Positions 56,216-64,000 of a stretch of 64,000 bases of DNA are shown one piece after another (the stretch's first letter is position 1; each line of letters begins with the position of its first letter). The stretch is taken from the NCBI GenBank assembly GCA_019058245.1, contig JAHPZJ010000006.1, positions 1-64,000 on the forward strand. The letters run 5' to 3'. The DNA comes from Promethearchaeota archaeon (GTDB lineage: Archaea > Asgardarchaeota > Lokiarchaeia > Sigyniarchaeales > SOKP01). A program made the position numbers and the translations under genes. The notes beneath the pieces were generated by a model. That model had not been told where the DNA came from, searched no databases, and saw only the letters and a list, made by a program, of their open reading frames with translations.

Positions 56216-57511
56216 TTACCCCCTCATAATTGCTTCAGCTGCCTTAGCTGCCGCTCCACTTGCATCCACTACTGAACTTGGGATGTCCATTGGTTCTCTA
56301 CAAGCTCCACAGAGAAATATTCCTTCTTTAGAGGATATTTGTGGATAGTAACTATTTGCTTTGAAAAAATTGAAATCATTTGTTTTAATTCCTAATATTT
56401 TAGCTAAAGTTACAGCATCTTTTTTTGGTACCATAGTAGTAGCTAATATTACTAAGTCAAATTTAAATTGTTTAACTTGTGAGGTATTAATATCTTCATA
56501 AACAATGATAGGATTTCTCTGTTCATCTTCTAAAATCTTAGCTACTTTTCCCTTGATGTATGAAATAGCGTATTTATTTTCTCCCCTTTCAATATATTCT
56601 CGAAATCCTTTACCTGCGGCTCGAAGATCGATGTAAAATATCGAAGTTTCTATTTCATTATTATGCTCATAAGCAATCATAGCTTCTTTAGTAGTATACA
56701 TACAACAACAAGATGAACAATATGGATTGTTCTTTATATCCCTTGAACCTACACAATTAATAAAAGCTAATTTTTTTGGCTCATTTTTATCTGATGGTCT
56801 TGTTAAATGTCCACCTAAAGGTCCAGAAGCGGAAATTAATCTTTCAAATTCTAAAGCAGTAACAACGTTGGGATATCGACCATAACCTAATGAATTAAGA
56901 GATTTTGGATTAAATATATCGTAACCCGTTGCCACAATGATTGAACCAACGTTTAATTCAATTTCTTCATCTTCTTGATCGAAATCGATTGCTTCTCTTT
57001 CGCATACTTTTTCACATATTCTACAAGCATTTTTTGTAAAAAATAAACAATTTTCTCGATCTATAGTCATTATTGAGGGAACTCCTTGGACATAATCAAT
57101 ATAAATTGCTCTACGTTTTCTTAATTTCATATCAAATTCATCCTCCACTCTCATTGGACATTTTTCTATACATTGACCACAATTTATACATTCATCTTCC
57201 TTTACATATCGAGCCTTTTTAAAAATTTTCACTTTAAAATCCCCTTGTTGACCTGATAAATTTTTAACCTCTGAAAGAGTATGTAAAGTAATATTGGGAT
57301 GTCTGAAACACTCTGCTAGCTTAGGAGCTAAAATACAGATAGAACAATCATTTGTAGGAAAAGTTTTATCAAGTTGAGCCATCCGACCTCCAATACAGGC
57401 ATTTTTTTCAATTAAATCAACTTTGATACCTCTTTCAGCTAAATCTAAAGATGCTTGAATTCCTGCAATTCCTCCACCAATAACCATTACATTTTTTGAA
57501 ATTTTACTCAA
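56216..57511 (-). CDS. hdrA: HdrA-like thioredoxin-reductase-type flavoprotein (N-terminal half as a separate gene)
   Basis: The 431-residue protein has an FAD motif VMVIGGGIAGIQASL (residues 8-22) and the NDCSICILAPKL motif (Cys56/Cys59). It has ferredoxin motifs Cys108/111/114/118 and Cys155/163/166/170, then the CVGSRDIKNNPYCSSCCCMYT segment and a closing FLCGACREP. It corresponds to residues 1-440 of the fused protein at 50278. It lacks the CHCG domain, so alone it is half an HdrA. It starts with TTG, 7 nt after an AGAGGTG site. It is 20 bp after hdrB and 5 bp before hdrA, so the genes are clearly co-transcribed. Confidence 0.88.
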   Translation of the reverse strand: MSKISKNVMVIGGGIAGIQASLDLAERGIKVDLIEKNACIGGRMAQLDKTFPTNDCSICILAPKLAECFRHPNITLHTLSEVKNLSGQQGDFKVKIFKKARYVKEDECINCGQCIEKCPMRVEDEFDMKLRKRRAIYIDYVQGVPSIMTIDRENCLFFTKNACRICEKVCEREAIDFDQEDEEIELNVGSIIVATGYDIFNPKSLNSLGYGRYPNVVTALEFERLISASGPLGGHLTRPSDKNEPKKLAFINCVGSRDIKNNPYCSSCCCMYTTKEAMIAYEHNNEIETSIFYIDLRAAGKGFREYIERGENKYAISYIKGKVAKILEDEQRNPIIVYEDINTSQVKQFKFDLVILATTMVPKKDAVTLAKILGIKTNDFNFFKANSYYPQISSKEGIFLCGACREPMDIPSSVVDASGAAAKAAEAIMRG

Positions 57512-57531
57512 ATTTGAACACCTCTTACCCT

Positions 57532-58401
57532 TTAAGTAATTTTTTGCAGAACATCATTAACTTTAATCCTATGGAAATTCAATCCAAGTTTTTCTGTATT
57601 CATTCCCATAGCTAAAGCAATAAGTTCGGTAATATAAAAAACGGGAAAATTATAATCTGTATTATTTCTTTTATTTATTTCTCTCTGATTGAAATCGAAT
57701 TGTTGAAAACAAGCGGGACATATAACGGCAATACAATCTGTTCCTGCTTCTTTCATACTTTTAAGTTTGTTCTCTAGCATAATTAATGAGATCTCTTTAT
57801 CAGTTTTTTCTACTGGATTTCCACAACAATCATTCTTCAGATTATAATCAACTGGATCTGCTCCAATTATTTCTATTAATTTATCTAATGTTTGGGGATT
57901 AAGTGGATCATCCCAATTCATTATCTCAGATGGGCGTAAATAATGACATCCAGGGTGACCTGCAACTTTTAAATCTTTTAATGGTTTTTTAACCATTTTT
58001 TTAATTTTTTCAATGTTTTCATATAATACTTCAGCAAAATGCTTAATATCAATATTCCCTTTGTAGGACATTCCTATTGCCTTTAATTTGGAATTGATTA
58101 CTTCTTTCTTCTCATTATCATTATCTAAAATATATTTAATTGTTTTAAGAGATTCTGTACATCCAGAACAAAGACTTAATACGTTACTCTTACTTTTTTC
58201 AAAAAGACATAAATTTCTTGCTCCTAAGGCTAAGAATGATTCATGGTCTAGTTGAGCTGCTCCTGTAGGATCTGGACAACATGAACAATTAGCTTGATCT
58301 CCTACTTTCATCCCAATTTTTTCAAATGTTTTTCGCGCTGATGCTTCTAAAAATGGAAGTCTTCCAGGGATAACACACCCTAAAAAATAGTTATACGACA
58401 T
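57532..58401 (-). CDS. hdrB: HdrB, heterodisulfide reductase subunit B
   Basis: The 289-residue protein has both CCG cysteine sets. The first is Cys9, Cys41-Cys42, Cys78 and Cys81, matching the CX31CCX35CXXC pattern. The second is Cys152, Cys192-Cys193, Cys228 and Cys231. In methanogens these bind two noncubane [4Fe-4S] clusters that reduce the CoM-S-S-CoB disulfide. In non-methanogens HdrB delivers electrons to an unknown or alternative acceptor. It follows hdrC with 1 bp between stop and start, and a GGAGGT site precedes its ATG. Confidence 0.93.
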   Translation of the reverse strand: MSYNYFLGCVIPGRLPFLEASARKTFEKIGMKVGDQANCSCCPDPTGAAQLDHESFLALGARNLCLFEKSKSNVLSLCSGCTESLKTIKYILDNDNEKKEVINSKLKAIGMSYKGNIDIKHFAEVLYENIEKIKKMVKKPLKDLKVAGHPGCHYLRPSEIMNWDDPLNPQTLDKLIEIIGADPVDYNLKNDCCGNPVEKTDKEISLIMLENKLKSMKEAGTDCIAVICPACFQQFDFNQREINKRNNTDYNFPVFYITELIALAMGMNTEKLGLNFHRIKVNDVLQKIT

Positions 58402-58402
58402 T

Positions 58403-58909
58403 TTATTTACTTACCTCCAATATTTTTATTTTCTTCTTAAAATCAGTAGCTTCTAATAATTTTTTAATCTCATTAATGTCAGCAGACTCTACTTTTGGGA
58501 GTTCTAATTGTTCTCTCCTGCGAATAATTGGTTGAGTTAGCGGGATTGCTAAACCATTTTCGATTACACTTATTGCTTGTGTTTTAAATGTCTCGGGATA
58601 AGGTTCTCCTTCTGACACAATCCTGTTTTTAATCCTTTCAAATATTTCTGTTAAAAAAACATTTTGAGGACATTCTTCTACACACATCTGACACGTACAA
58701 CATAACCATATATTAGGTTTTTGATCTTTTATTAACAAGTCTTTGAGCCCTAAAAGTGATTGTTCAATAATTTTTCGTGGGTTATATTCACCTTCTGTAA
58801 CAAGAGCTACTGGACACGAGCTAGAACAAGTTCCGCATTGATAACAATAATTTAGTGAGAAATCTTCCTTTATGAGTTCATTTCGAAATTCAAATTCAAC
58901 CATTTGCAT
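58403..58909 (-). CDS. hdrC: HdrC, heterodisulfide reductase subunit C
   Basis: The 168-residue protein has two [4Fe-4S] ferredoxin motifs, Cys22/25/28/32 (YCYQCGTCSSSCP) and Cys70/73/76/80 (CCTCQMCVEECP). This is the standard HdrC layout that passes electrons from HdrA to HdrB. An N-terminal extension of 18 residues precedes the first motif, and the rest is helical. The first gene of the operon, it has an ATG at 58909. The upstream region has several TATA-like boxes. Confidence 0.92.
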   Translation of the reverse strand: MQMVEFEFRNELIKEDFSLNYCYQCGTCSSSCPVALVTEGEYNPRKIIEQSLLGLKDLLIKDQKPNIWLCCTCQMCVEECPQNVFLTEIFERIKNRIVSEGEPYPETFKTQAISVIENGLAIPLTQPIIRRREQLELPKVESADINEIKKLLEATDFKKKIKILEVSK

Positions 58910-59497
58910 AATTTTTCAAACCAAAAATTAATTAATTCAATATGTTTTAAATTCTAATTTTCTAAATTTATAAATATTGATGATTTTAATAACTTATTTA
59001 TTGTATTTTTGATTAATTCAGTAATTTTTCCCAATATTATAATTAAGATCGATCTTCGTATTTAAATATTATTTACCAAGTCGGATTTAAATAACTTTTT
59101 TTAAAATCTCCGACATTTTTATGTACCATTTCAAATAAAAAGTAATGAAAAAGTATTAAATTACAAATTTTATTACTTTTAAAATTATCAATTTTAAGTA
59201 TTATTTCAAAATATGATAAAAGAAGGTTGAATTTCTTTAAAAATAGTAATTTAAAAAAAAAAACAAAACTGGAAAAAAAATGAATATTTGTATATTTTTA
59301 TTTGAATAAATAAATGATTAAGGTTATTTTTGCATGTTTTTGTTTATAAAAATTATCATATTTATAAATATTATAGAGTAGATAATCCTCCAGAAATTTG
59401 ATTTTCAACAAATATTAAATTTTAATTCAAAAAATTATATATTTTTATTAATTTTTAGGCAAAATATTCGTTTTACTTTAAAAACAAAAAAGAAAAA
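58910..59497. other. Upstream region of the Hdr operon
   Basis: These 588 bp contain no coding frame. AT-rich runs and several TATA-like sequences occur (for example at 58965-58975, 59058-59067 and 59084-59094), so the operon may have more than one promoter. No hairpin or riboswitch fold stands out to me. Confidence 0.4.
59056..59096 (-). promoter_or_regulatory. Candidate promoter(s) of the Hdr/MetVF operon
   Basis: Read on the minus strand, this region has two TATTTAAAT-type boxes at 59084-59094 and 59058-59067, about 150-185 bp before ATG 58909. A further TTTATAAAT is at about 58965-58975 and would give a shorter leader. Which is used cannot be told from sequence. Confidence 0.3.
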
Positions 59498-60586
59498 TTA
59501 AATTTGGTCAAATAGGGTTTGTATAAATTTACCAATTTTATTCAATGCATCTCTAGCTTCAGGTAAAAAATTTAACCCATATCCTTGAAAAACATGTACC
59601 ATACCATCCCACTCTTGTAATGTGGCATTTACTCCAGCAGCTTTAGCTTTCTCTACAAGACGTGTTGAATGATCATATAACATTTCACTTGTACTTACTT
59701 GTACTAAGAGAGGAGGCAACCCTCTTAAATCTCCAAAAAGAGGAGATGCTAACGGATCTTTTGGATCTGCTCCAGCCAAAAAAGCCTGAGTAAACCAAAA
59801 ATGACCTGAATTTGATAGTAAAGGATCTGATTTCGCATTTTCATAAATAGATCTACTTAAAGTGGTATGATCTGTCTGTGGTGACATTGCAACAGCACCT
59901 AAAGGTAATGATGAGCCTTCATCACGTAATTTTAGTAGAGTAGTTAGTGTTAAACTTCCTCCCGCTGAATCTCCAGCAATAATTATATTTTCAGGTTTAT
60001 ATCCCTTAGAAAGAAGCCAATGATACGCTTTAACGCAGTCTTCTAAAGGTGCTGGATGAGGATGTTCAGGTGCAAGGCGATAATCAACGCTCAATACACG
60101 CATTTTAGTTAATTTTGCTATCTCAATTGTTAATAATCTATGGGATTTCGGAGACATTACGATCATGGCTCCACCATGAAAGTATAAGAGAACTCTATCA
60201 TTTTTTGCTTCAGGAATGATTTGCCATTCTGCTGCAACTCCGTCAGCATCGACTTCTTCTACTTTTATACTTACTGGTACTGGATGTCGTTCTAAAGTCA
60301 TATTTGTAGTAAAATCAGAGATGAATCGAAAATATCTTGCCAAAAATAACATATCTTCATAGGATAATATTTTATGGAGTTCTTCCATATTTTCACTCTT
60401 ACTACATGCAATCTGAAGATATAGATCATTCCCTTTTGATACTTTGTTTAAACATGCTTTTAGATTAACTCCATTGTTTTCATCAAGTTTAAGAAATTCT
60501 TGAGTTGCTAATTTCTCAATCTTTCGCCTAGTTTCTACTAATTTAAGAATTTCGGGTCGAATTTTTGATTTTTCTACTTTTGACAT
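59498..60586 (-). CDS. Hormone-sensitive-lipase-like alpha/beta hydrolase
   Basis: The 362-residue protein has an oxyanion-hole motif FHGGAM at residues 136-141 and a nucleophile in GDSAGG with Ser207. The likely acid is in EMLYDHS, preceded by PPLLVQVSTSEML, and the His is in DGMVHVFQGY. DYRLAPEHPHPAPLEDC is the HSL-family hallmark. The first 110 residues are a helical N-terminal cap. It hydrolyses esters of short- to medium-chain acids or lipids. The start has no special RBS. It faces a GTPase gene across a 460-bp divergent spacer containing a good inverted repeat. Confidence 0.88.
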   Translation of the reverse strand: MSKVEKSKIRPEILKLVETRRKIEKLATQEFLKLDENNGVNLKACLNKVSKGNDLYLQIACSKSENMEELHKILSYEDMLFLARYFRFISDFTTNMTLERHPVPVSIKVEEVDADGVAAEWQIIPEAKNDRVLLYFHGGAMIVMSPKSHRLLTIEIAKLTKMRVLSVDYRLAPEHPHPAPLEDCVKAYHWLLSKGYKPENIIIAGDSAGGSLTLTTLLKLRDEGSSLPLGAVAMSPQTDHTTLSRSIYENAKSDPLLSNSGHFWFTQAFLAGADPKDPLASPLFGDLRGLPPLLVQVSTSEMLYDHSTRLVEKAKAAGVNATLQEWDGMVHVFQGYGLNFLPEARDALNKIGKFIQTLFDQI

Positions 60587-60761
60587 CTTCTTTTAATTCC
60601 ATTTTTGTATTAAATAATATAAAGTTTTTTTTTATTGATGAGTTGGTTAAATTATCAAACAATTTTAATGATTCTGATAATGAAAAAAAGAGATAAAAAG
60701 AAAAAAAGAATTATTAATTTAGAGAAAAATCAAAATTTCTATAATTCTAACATAATTTTCA

Positions 60762-60790
60762 ATCTCCAATTTTTCTAAATATTTGGAGAT
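60762..60790. repeat. 8-bp inverted repeat between divergent genes
   Basis: ATCTCCAA at 60762-60769 and TTGGAGAT at 60783-60790 are perfect inverted copies separated by 13 nt. The pair can form a hairpin in RNA or serve as a two-half-site operator. Confidence 0.5.
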
Positions 60791-60979
60791 AAATAGTGAG
60801 AAAAACTTTTTTCAAAAGAATAAGAAAATTAAGTGAAATCTTAGTTAATTTTACAAATTTTTTTTTTAACTATTGCAAAAACTTGAAATGAAAATAATTA
60901 TTTTATTATATTTAAAGCATAAATGAAGTATTATAAATATTAAAAATATTATAATAAATATATTATCCAAATATATGAT

Positions 60980-60992
60980 CCCTTTATATAAG
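60980..60992 (+). promoter_or_regulatory. TATA-box promoter of the second GTPase gene
   Basis: CCCTTTATATAAG lies about 60 bp before the inferred start at 61051. It predicts a leader of roughly 35 nt that contains the GGTGA ribosome site. Confidence 0.45.
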
Positions 60993-61038
60993 ATAAGATT
61001 AAAGTAAAATCTAAGTTAAACTTGCATTAATTAAAATT

Positions 61039-61043
61039 GGTGA
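61039..61043 (+). promoter_or_regulatory. GGTGA ribosome-binding site before the second GTPase gene
   Basis: GGTGA lies exactly 7 nt before ATT 61051, the same spacing as at 4763/4775. No ATG, GTG or TTG is in frame between this site and GTG 61063. Confidence 0.4.
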
Positions 61044-61050
61044 AATTGCT

Positions 61051-61731
61051 ATTAAGATACTGGTGTCTGGTCCATTGCAATCTGGTAAATCAAGTTATAT
61101 AAAAGCATTAGATCCAAATGCTTTGAATGTAGAAGCAAAAGGAAAGGACGAGAAATTTTATACAGTGGGGATGGATCTTGGAAGTGTAAAGTTAAATGGA
61201 TTTGATTGTTATTTATTTGGTACACCAGGGCTTTTAAGATTTTCAATAATGAGAAGTATAGTCACCAATGGTTCTGATGGTATAATTTTTATTTTTGATG
61301 CTGCTGCTCCAGAAAAAGATGATAGTGCAATAGTAATACTGAATTCTATTCGAAAGATACTACCTTCAAATATTCCAGTGGTTTTTTTAGCAAATAAACA
61401 GGATCTTGAAGATGCTCGATCTCCAGAAGTAATCCGTTCCCAAAATTATTTGCCTGAAGATAGTAAAATCTTTCCTACAAGTACTAAAACAGGAGAGAAC
61501 CTAAAAGAATCGATTACTTATTTAGTAAATCATATTTATGAAGAATATTCATCACTACTTCAAACACTTCGTACATATGAAAATGATATTGAAGGTTTAG
61601 CTCAAGAATTAAAAAAAGATAAGGTTCAAATGCGAGATTTATTAAATAATTTAGAGATTAAACGTTTTATCGAAGTAGACAGAATTAAAAAGGTATATAA
61701 AGTTAGACACGGCTTGAAATACCTAGTCTAA
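61051..61731 (+). CDS. Small GTPase, MglA/Ras-like, probable non-AUG start
   Basis: The protein is a small GTPase. Its G1 loop is SGPLQSGKSS and G4 is NKQD. The G3 segment reads FGTPGLLRF, with Leu where MglA- and Ras-like enzymes have Gln, so intrinsic hydrolysis may be weak. Reading from ATT 61051 gives MKILVSGPLQSGK, with the complete first strand. The first standard start, GTG 61063, begins at Val-Ser-Gly-Pro and loses it. The frame is open from 61015. The C-terminal 40 residues hold a helical extension (DIEGLAQELKKDKVQMRDLLNNLEIKRFIEVDRIKK) beyond the G domain. It overlaps the end of the PEPCK gene by 9 bp on the other strand. Confidence 0.85.
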   Translation: MKILVSGPLQSGKSSYIKALDPNALNVEAKGKDEKFYTVGMDLGSVKLNGFDCYLFGTPGLLRFSIMRSIVTNGSDGIIFIFDAAAPEKDDSAIVILNSIRKILPSNIPVVFLANKQDLEDARSPEVIRSQNYLPEDSKIFPTSTKTGENLKESITYLVNHIYEEYSSLLQTLRTYENDIEGLAQELKKDKVQMRDLLNNLEIKRFIEVDRIKKVYKVRHGLKYLV

Positions 61732-63624
61732 TTTTTCTTGATCAGACAATTTCTTTAACATTATGGGTGATATATTATCTATATAAAACTTTCTTTGCAA
61801 ATCCTTTAGACTTTTTCTCTGATTTTTAAGTATATTCAAGAAAAATTTAGGTACATTCTGTTCTTTTTCATACATTGTTTCAATACGGTCTAATTTTTCT
61901 AAAATTTTTTTAGGGCGTATAGAAAATTGTGCAATATAATCCTTTTCAGAATATTCCTTATCAAGATATTGTTTAAACAATATTTTTAAATCTGCATATT
62001 CTGGAATATAACCAATTGGTGTTTTGATAGCCTTAAAATCACCATTAACCCGCCCATCTGCCCAAATTACCCAACATAACTTATCTAAAATTCCATTTAA
62101 ATATTTTCCCTTCTCATTTTTAAGAAAATAATTTGTGGCAAATACTTTAGGGCAATGATCTAACCTGGCACCAAATTTTTGGTGGTTTTTTATATATTTT
62201 CCAAGTGGAACTACCATAAAATCTAAATTGGCCATAGGTTGTTGGGTTCTGACACCTTCAGCACCAAGAGTGGCAGACGTAGTTTCTGATTCAATTGAAG
62301 CACCTAAAAAAACCCCATGTTCCCAATTGAGACTTTCAATAACAGGGGGCATTGTATCACTATCTCGACCTCCATACAAAATACCATGGACAGGTACTCC
62401 GTTTGGATCATGGAGATTTGGATCTACATTATCTAATTCTTCAATACGAATTGTATACCGAGCATTTGGATGTGCAAGGGGAATTTCTATCCCATTTTCA
62501 TCCTTTTTTCCTTTTTTCCACCTACCTGAAAAATTGAATCCTTCATCTGGAATTGGTCTCCCATCCCCAATCCAATAAGGAGCTCCATCTTTGATAAGAA
62601 CATTTGAAAAAATTGTTTCTCGGGGAGTTGTTAATGCCCTAAAAATAACAGGATCGTCTTTAGCATTAACATCTTTAATAATTCCAAAAATACCGCTCTC
62701 AATGTTTACTGAATGAGCATAGCCATCCTCCCAAACTCGAAGATAAGCTATATCATCACCCACTATAGTTTGTCCTGGTAACATTGCAGTACTGGTTTTA
62801 CCACATGCAGAGGGAAATGCGCCACAGAAAAATGAGGTTCTATTTTTCCCTTTTGGATGAACTCCCATTATAAAATAATGCTCTGTTAGCCAATCCTCAT
62901 TATTAGCTTTATAAATTCCTAATCGTAGGGCGAGTTTTTTTAAGCCTAATGAATTTCCAGCATATTGATTATTTACCGAGAGTACACGTCCTTCTTTTAA
63001 ATCGATATAAATTCTTCTTTTATCAAGATTTTTAGTAACTGGTGGATTACCTGTTAATTCACCGGAAGAATGGATAAAATAGAAAAAATCATCAGAGTCA
63101 TTCAGTCTTTTAAATTCCTCATAACCAGTTCGATATAATAGGTCTTCACTATGTGCTACATAAAAAGAATCAGTTAATTGAAGTGCTAGAATTGAAAATT
63201 TCGAGTTTTTTGGTCCTAAACAGAAAAATCTTATTACACATTCATGACCATTCATACATCCATCCATTATTTCTAAGACTTCTTTCAACCCTTTTTCTCT
63301 TTCCATTGTATTTATCCAGGGATACAACTCCAATTCTTCTTTAGACACAAGTACTTGAGTATGTGCCTTGTCTCTAGCTTGATCATGATTAGTCATTGAA
63401 AAAAATCCATCATAATGAATAGTATGACCTTTTAGGTTTAATTTCTCTTCTTCCCCAAGTTCAATTGCTCTGTTTCTTACATAGTTAATATCTTCTTCTG
63501 AATCTGTTATGATAGTCACTTTAGAAGGTTTACATAATGTAATAAACTCATTTACGATTTTTAGGACATGACTATTATTAAGCGCTGTTAATTTATCAAG
63601 ATTTTTTTTATCGATAAGTTCCAT
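61723..63624 (-). CDS. pckG: Phosphoenolpyruvate carboxykinase (GTP)
   Basis: The 633-residue protein is GTP-dependent PEPCK. Its kinase-1a P-loop with the reactive Cys is FCGAFPSACGKTSTAMLPG. GDDIAYLRVWEDGYAHSVNIESGIFGI is the metal and PEP-binding core, and GAQP-like contacts appear as ATLGAEGVRTQQPMANLDFMVVPLGKY. It also has PAPE-type WADGRVNGDFKAIKTPIGYIP near the end. Length matches the family (about 600-640). It interconverts oxaloacetate and PEP with GTP, supporting gluconeogenesis. It stands alone, overlapping a GTPase gene tail to tail, and no TCA genes are adjacent. Confidence 0.93.
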   Translation of the reverse strand: MELIDKKNLDKLTALNNSHVLKIVNEFITLCKPSKVTIITDSEEDINYVRNRAIELGEEEKLNLKGHTIHYDGFFSMTNHDQARDKAHTQVLVSKEELELYPWINTMEREKGLKEVLEIMDGCMNGHECVIRFFCLGPKNSKFSILALQLTDSFYVAHSEDLLYRTGYEEFKRLNDSDDFFYFIHSSGELTGNPPVTKNLDKRRIYIDLKEGRVLSVNNQYAGNSLGLKKLALRLGIYKANNEDWLTEHYFIMGVHPKGKNRTSFFCGAFPSACGKTSTAMLPGQTIVGDDIAYLRVWEDGYAHSVNIESGIFGIIKDVNAKDDPVIFRALTTPRETIFSNVLIKDGAPYWIGDGRPIPDEGFNFSGRWKKGKKDENGIEIPLAHPNARYTIRIEELDNVDPNLHDPNGVPVHGILYGGRDSDTMPPVIESLNWEHGVFLGASIESETTSATLGAEGVRTQQPMANLDFMVVPLGKYIKNHQKFGARLDHCPKVFATNYFLKNEKGKYLNGILDKLCWVIWADGRVNGDFKAIKTPIGYIPEYADLKILFKQYLDKEYSEKDYIAQFSIRPKKILEKLDRIETMYEKEQNVPKFFLNILKNQRKSLKDLQRKFYIDNISPIMLKKLSDQEKLD

Positions 63625-64000
63625 TTTAACTTATTTAGAGTCGTTTATAATAGAATTAATTGATACTGATTAAAGATGTTTATTAGAAAAGTACTAGCCT
63701 TTAATAATTTTACATTTTTTATACTTTCAGATTTCCAAGAAAATAATTTCACTAAAAGAAGAATAAATTAAGGAAATTATGGTATTTCTATATTGACACA
63801 TCAAAAAAAATTAAAAAAAGCTTTGAAATATAGTGTTTTTGAGGGAAAGACTTTGTCAGTTAGTAAATATTAAAAAATTTTTTACGGTAAGAACTCTAAG
63901 ATTTTTTGAGTTTTTAAGTCTTTAAAATAAAGAAAGTAATAATATTGAAAAAAAGAAATAAAAAAAATTTTTATAACTATGGTAATCCTGCAGGTTTTGT
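63625..64000. other. AT-rich end of window
   Basis: No convincing gene occurs between the PEPCK start and the window end. A 27-codon frame (63793-63873, TTG start) and an ATG at 63979 running off the end are too short to call. Confidence 0.4.

Larger units (their letters stand above)
60587..61050. other. Divergent intergenic region between hydrolase and GTPase genes
   Basis: This 464-bp region is very AT-rich. It contains an 8-bp inverted repeat at 60762-60790 and the TATA-like element of the GTPase gene at 60980-60992. I see no coding frame or RNA gene. Confidence 0.45.

Noticed and set aside
63793..63873. 27-codon frame (TTG start) containing LKKALKYSVFEGKTLSV, vaguely like a transporter N-terminus
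   Set aside because: Short, ends at once, and the resemblance is too weak to call a remnant.

Overview
The window reads as chromosomal DNA of an AT-rich, strictly anaerobic archaeon, most likely an Asgard (Lokiarchaeia-like) lineage. Support: a VAT/Cdc48-type double AAA ATPase ending in Leu-Tyr-Arg, an Lrp/AsnC regulator, IorAB, heterodisulfide-reductase proteins, BRE/TATA-like promoters, GGAGG/GGTGA ribosome sites, two MglA/Ras-like small GTPases and a leucine-rich-repeat protein. There is no rRNA, no tRNA and no CRISPR array that I can see, so the taxonomic call is inference.

Layout. 0-5 kb: a membrane protein, an ABC-2 exporter pair, an FwdF-like polyferredoxin with a HAD-like partner, and a lone receiver domain. 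5-9.5 kb: a minus-strand protein quality-control block (Hsp20, Cdc48, winged-helix regulator, HExxH protein). 9.6-14.4 kb: an accessory island with a transposase-like fragment, a frameshifted GIY-YIG protein, an LRR protein and an orphan adenine methyltransferase. 14.5-26.8 kb: a dihydrolipoyl-dehydrogenase-like flavoprotein, a PAS histidine kinase, a second ABC-2 exporter, metallo-beta-lactamase (MBL) proteins, rubrerythrin and a VIT-type metal transporter. 26.9-29.5 kb: metF and two metV genes, with a tiny leftover of a second metF. 29.7-33.5 kb: IorAB, a 56-residue SSB-like protein and a flavodoxin-ferredoxin. 33.8-47.3 kb: mixed membrane proteins, a B12 radical SAM enzyme, an M28 peptidase, an alkylsulfatase-like MBL protein, an NMO-like flavoenzyme and an EamA transporter. 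47.4-48.0 kb: an MglA-like GTPase. 48.0-58.9 kb: one long minus-strand operon, hdrC-hdrB-hdrA(TrxR part)-hdrA-mvhD-hdrA/mvhD fusion-metV-metF-lrp. 59.5-63.6 kb: a lipase-like hydrolase, a second GTPase and GTP-dependent PEP carboxykinase.

How the genes work together. The dominant theme is one-carbon and ferredoxin-based redox metabolism. The 48-59 kb operon has the gene content expected for an electron-bifurcating or confurcating methylenetetrahydrofolate reductase (MetVF with HdrABC and MvhD), as known from acetogens. Here there are two HdrA/MvhD sets, one split and one fused. IorAB, the flavodoxin-ferredoxin and the FwdF-like polyferredoxin fit the same ferredoxin economy, and PEPCK links it to gluconeogenesis.

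The most notable raw-sequence observations are: the split/fused HdrA paralogy; a metF remnant behind a duplicated metV; two genes whose first strand of sequence is only translated if AUA or AUU serves as start, each 7 nt after a GGTGA site; a one-base frameshift in a GIY-YIG gene at an A6 run; a triple hairpin cluster at 36.5 kb; and three 15-bp direct repeats upstream of the NMO-like gene.
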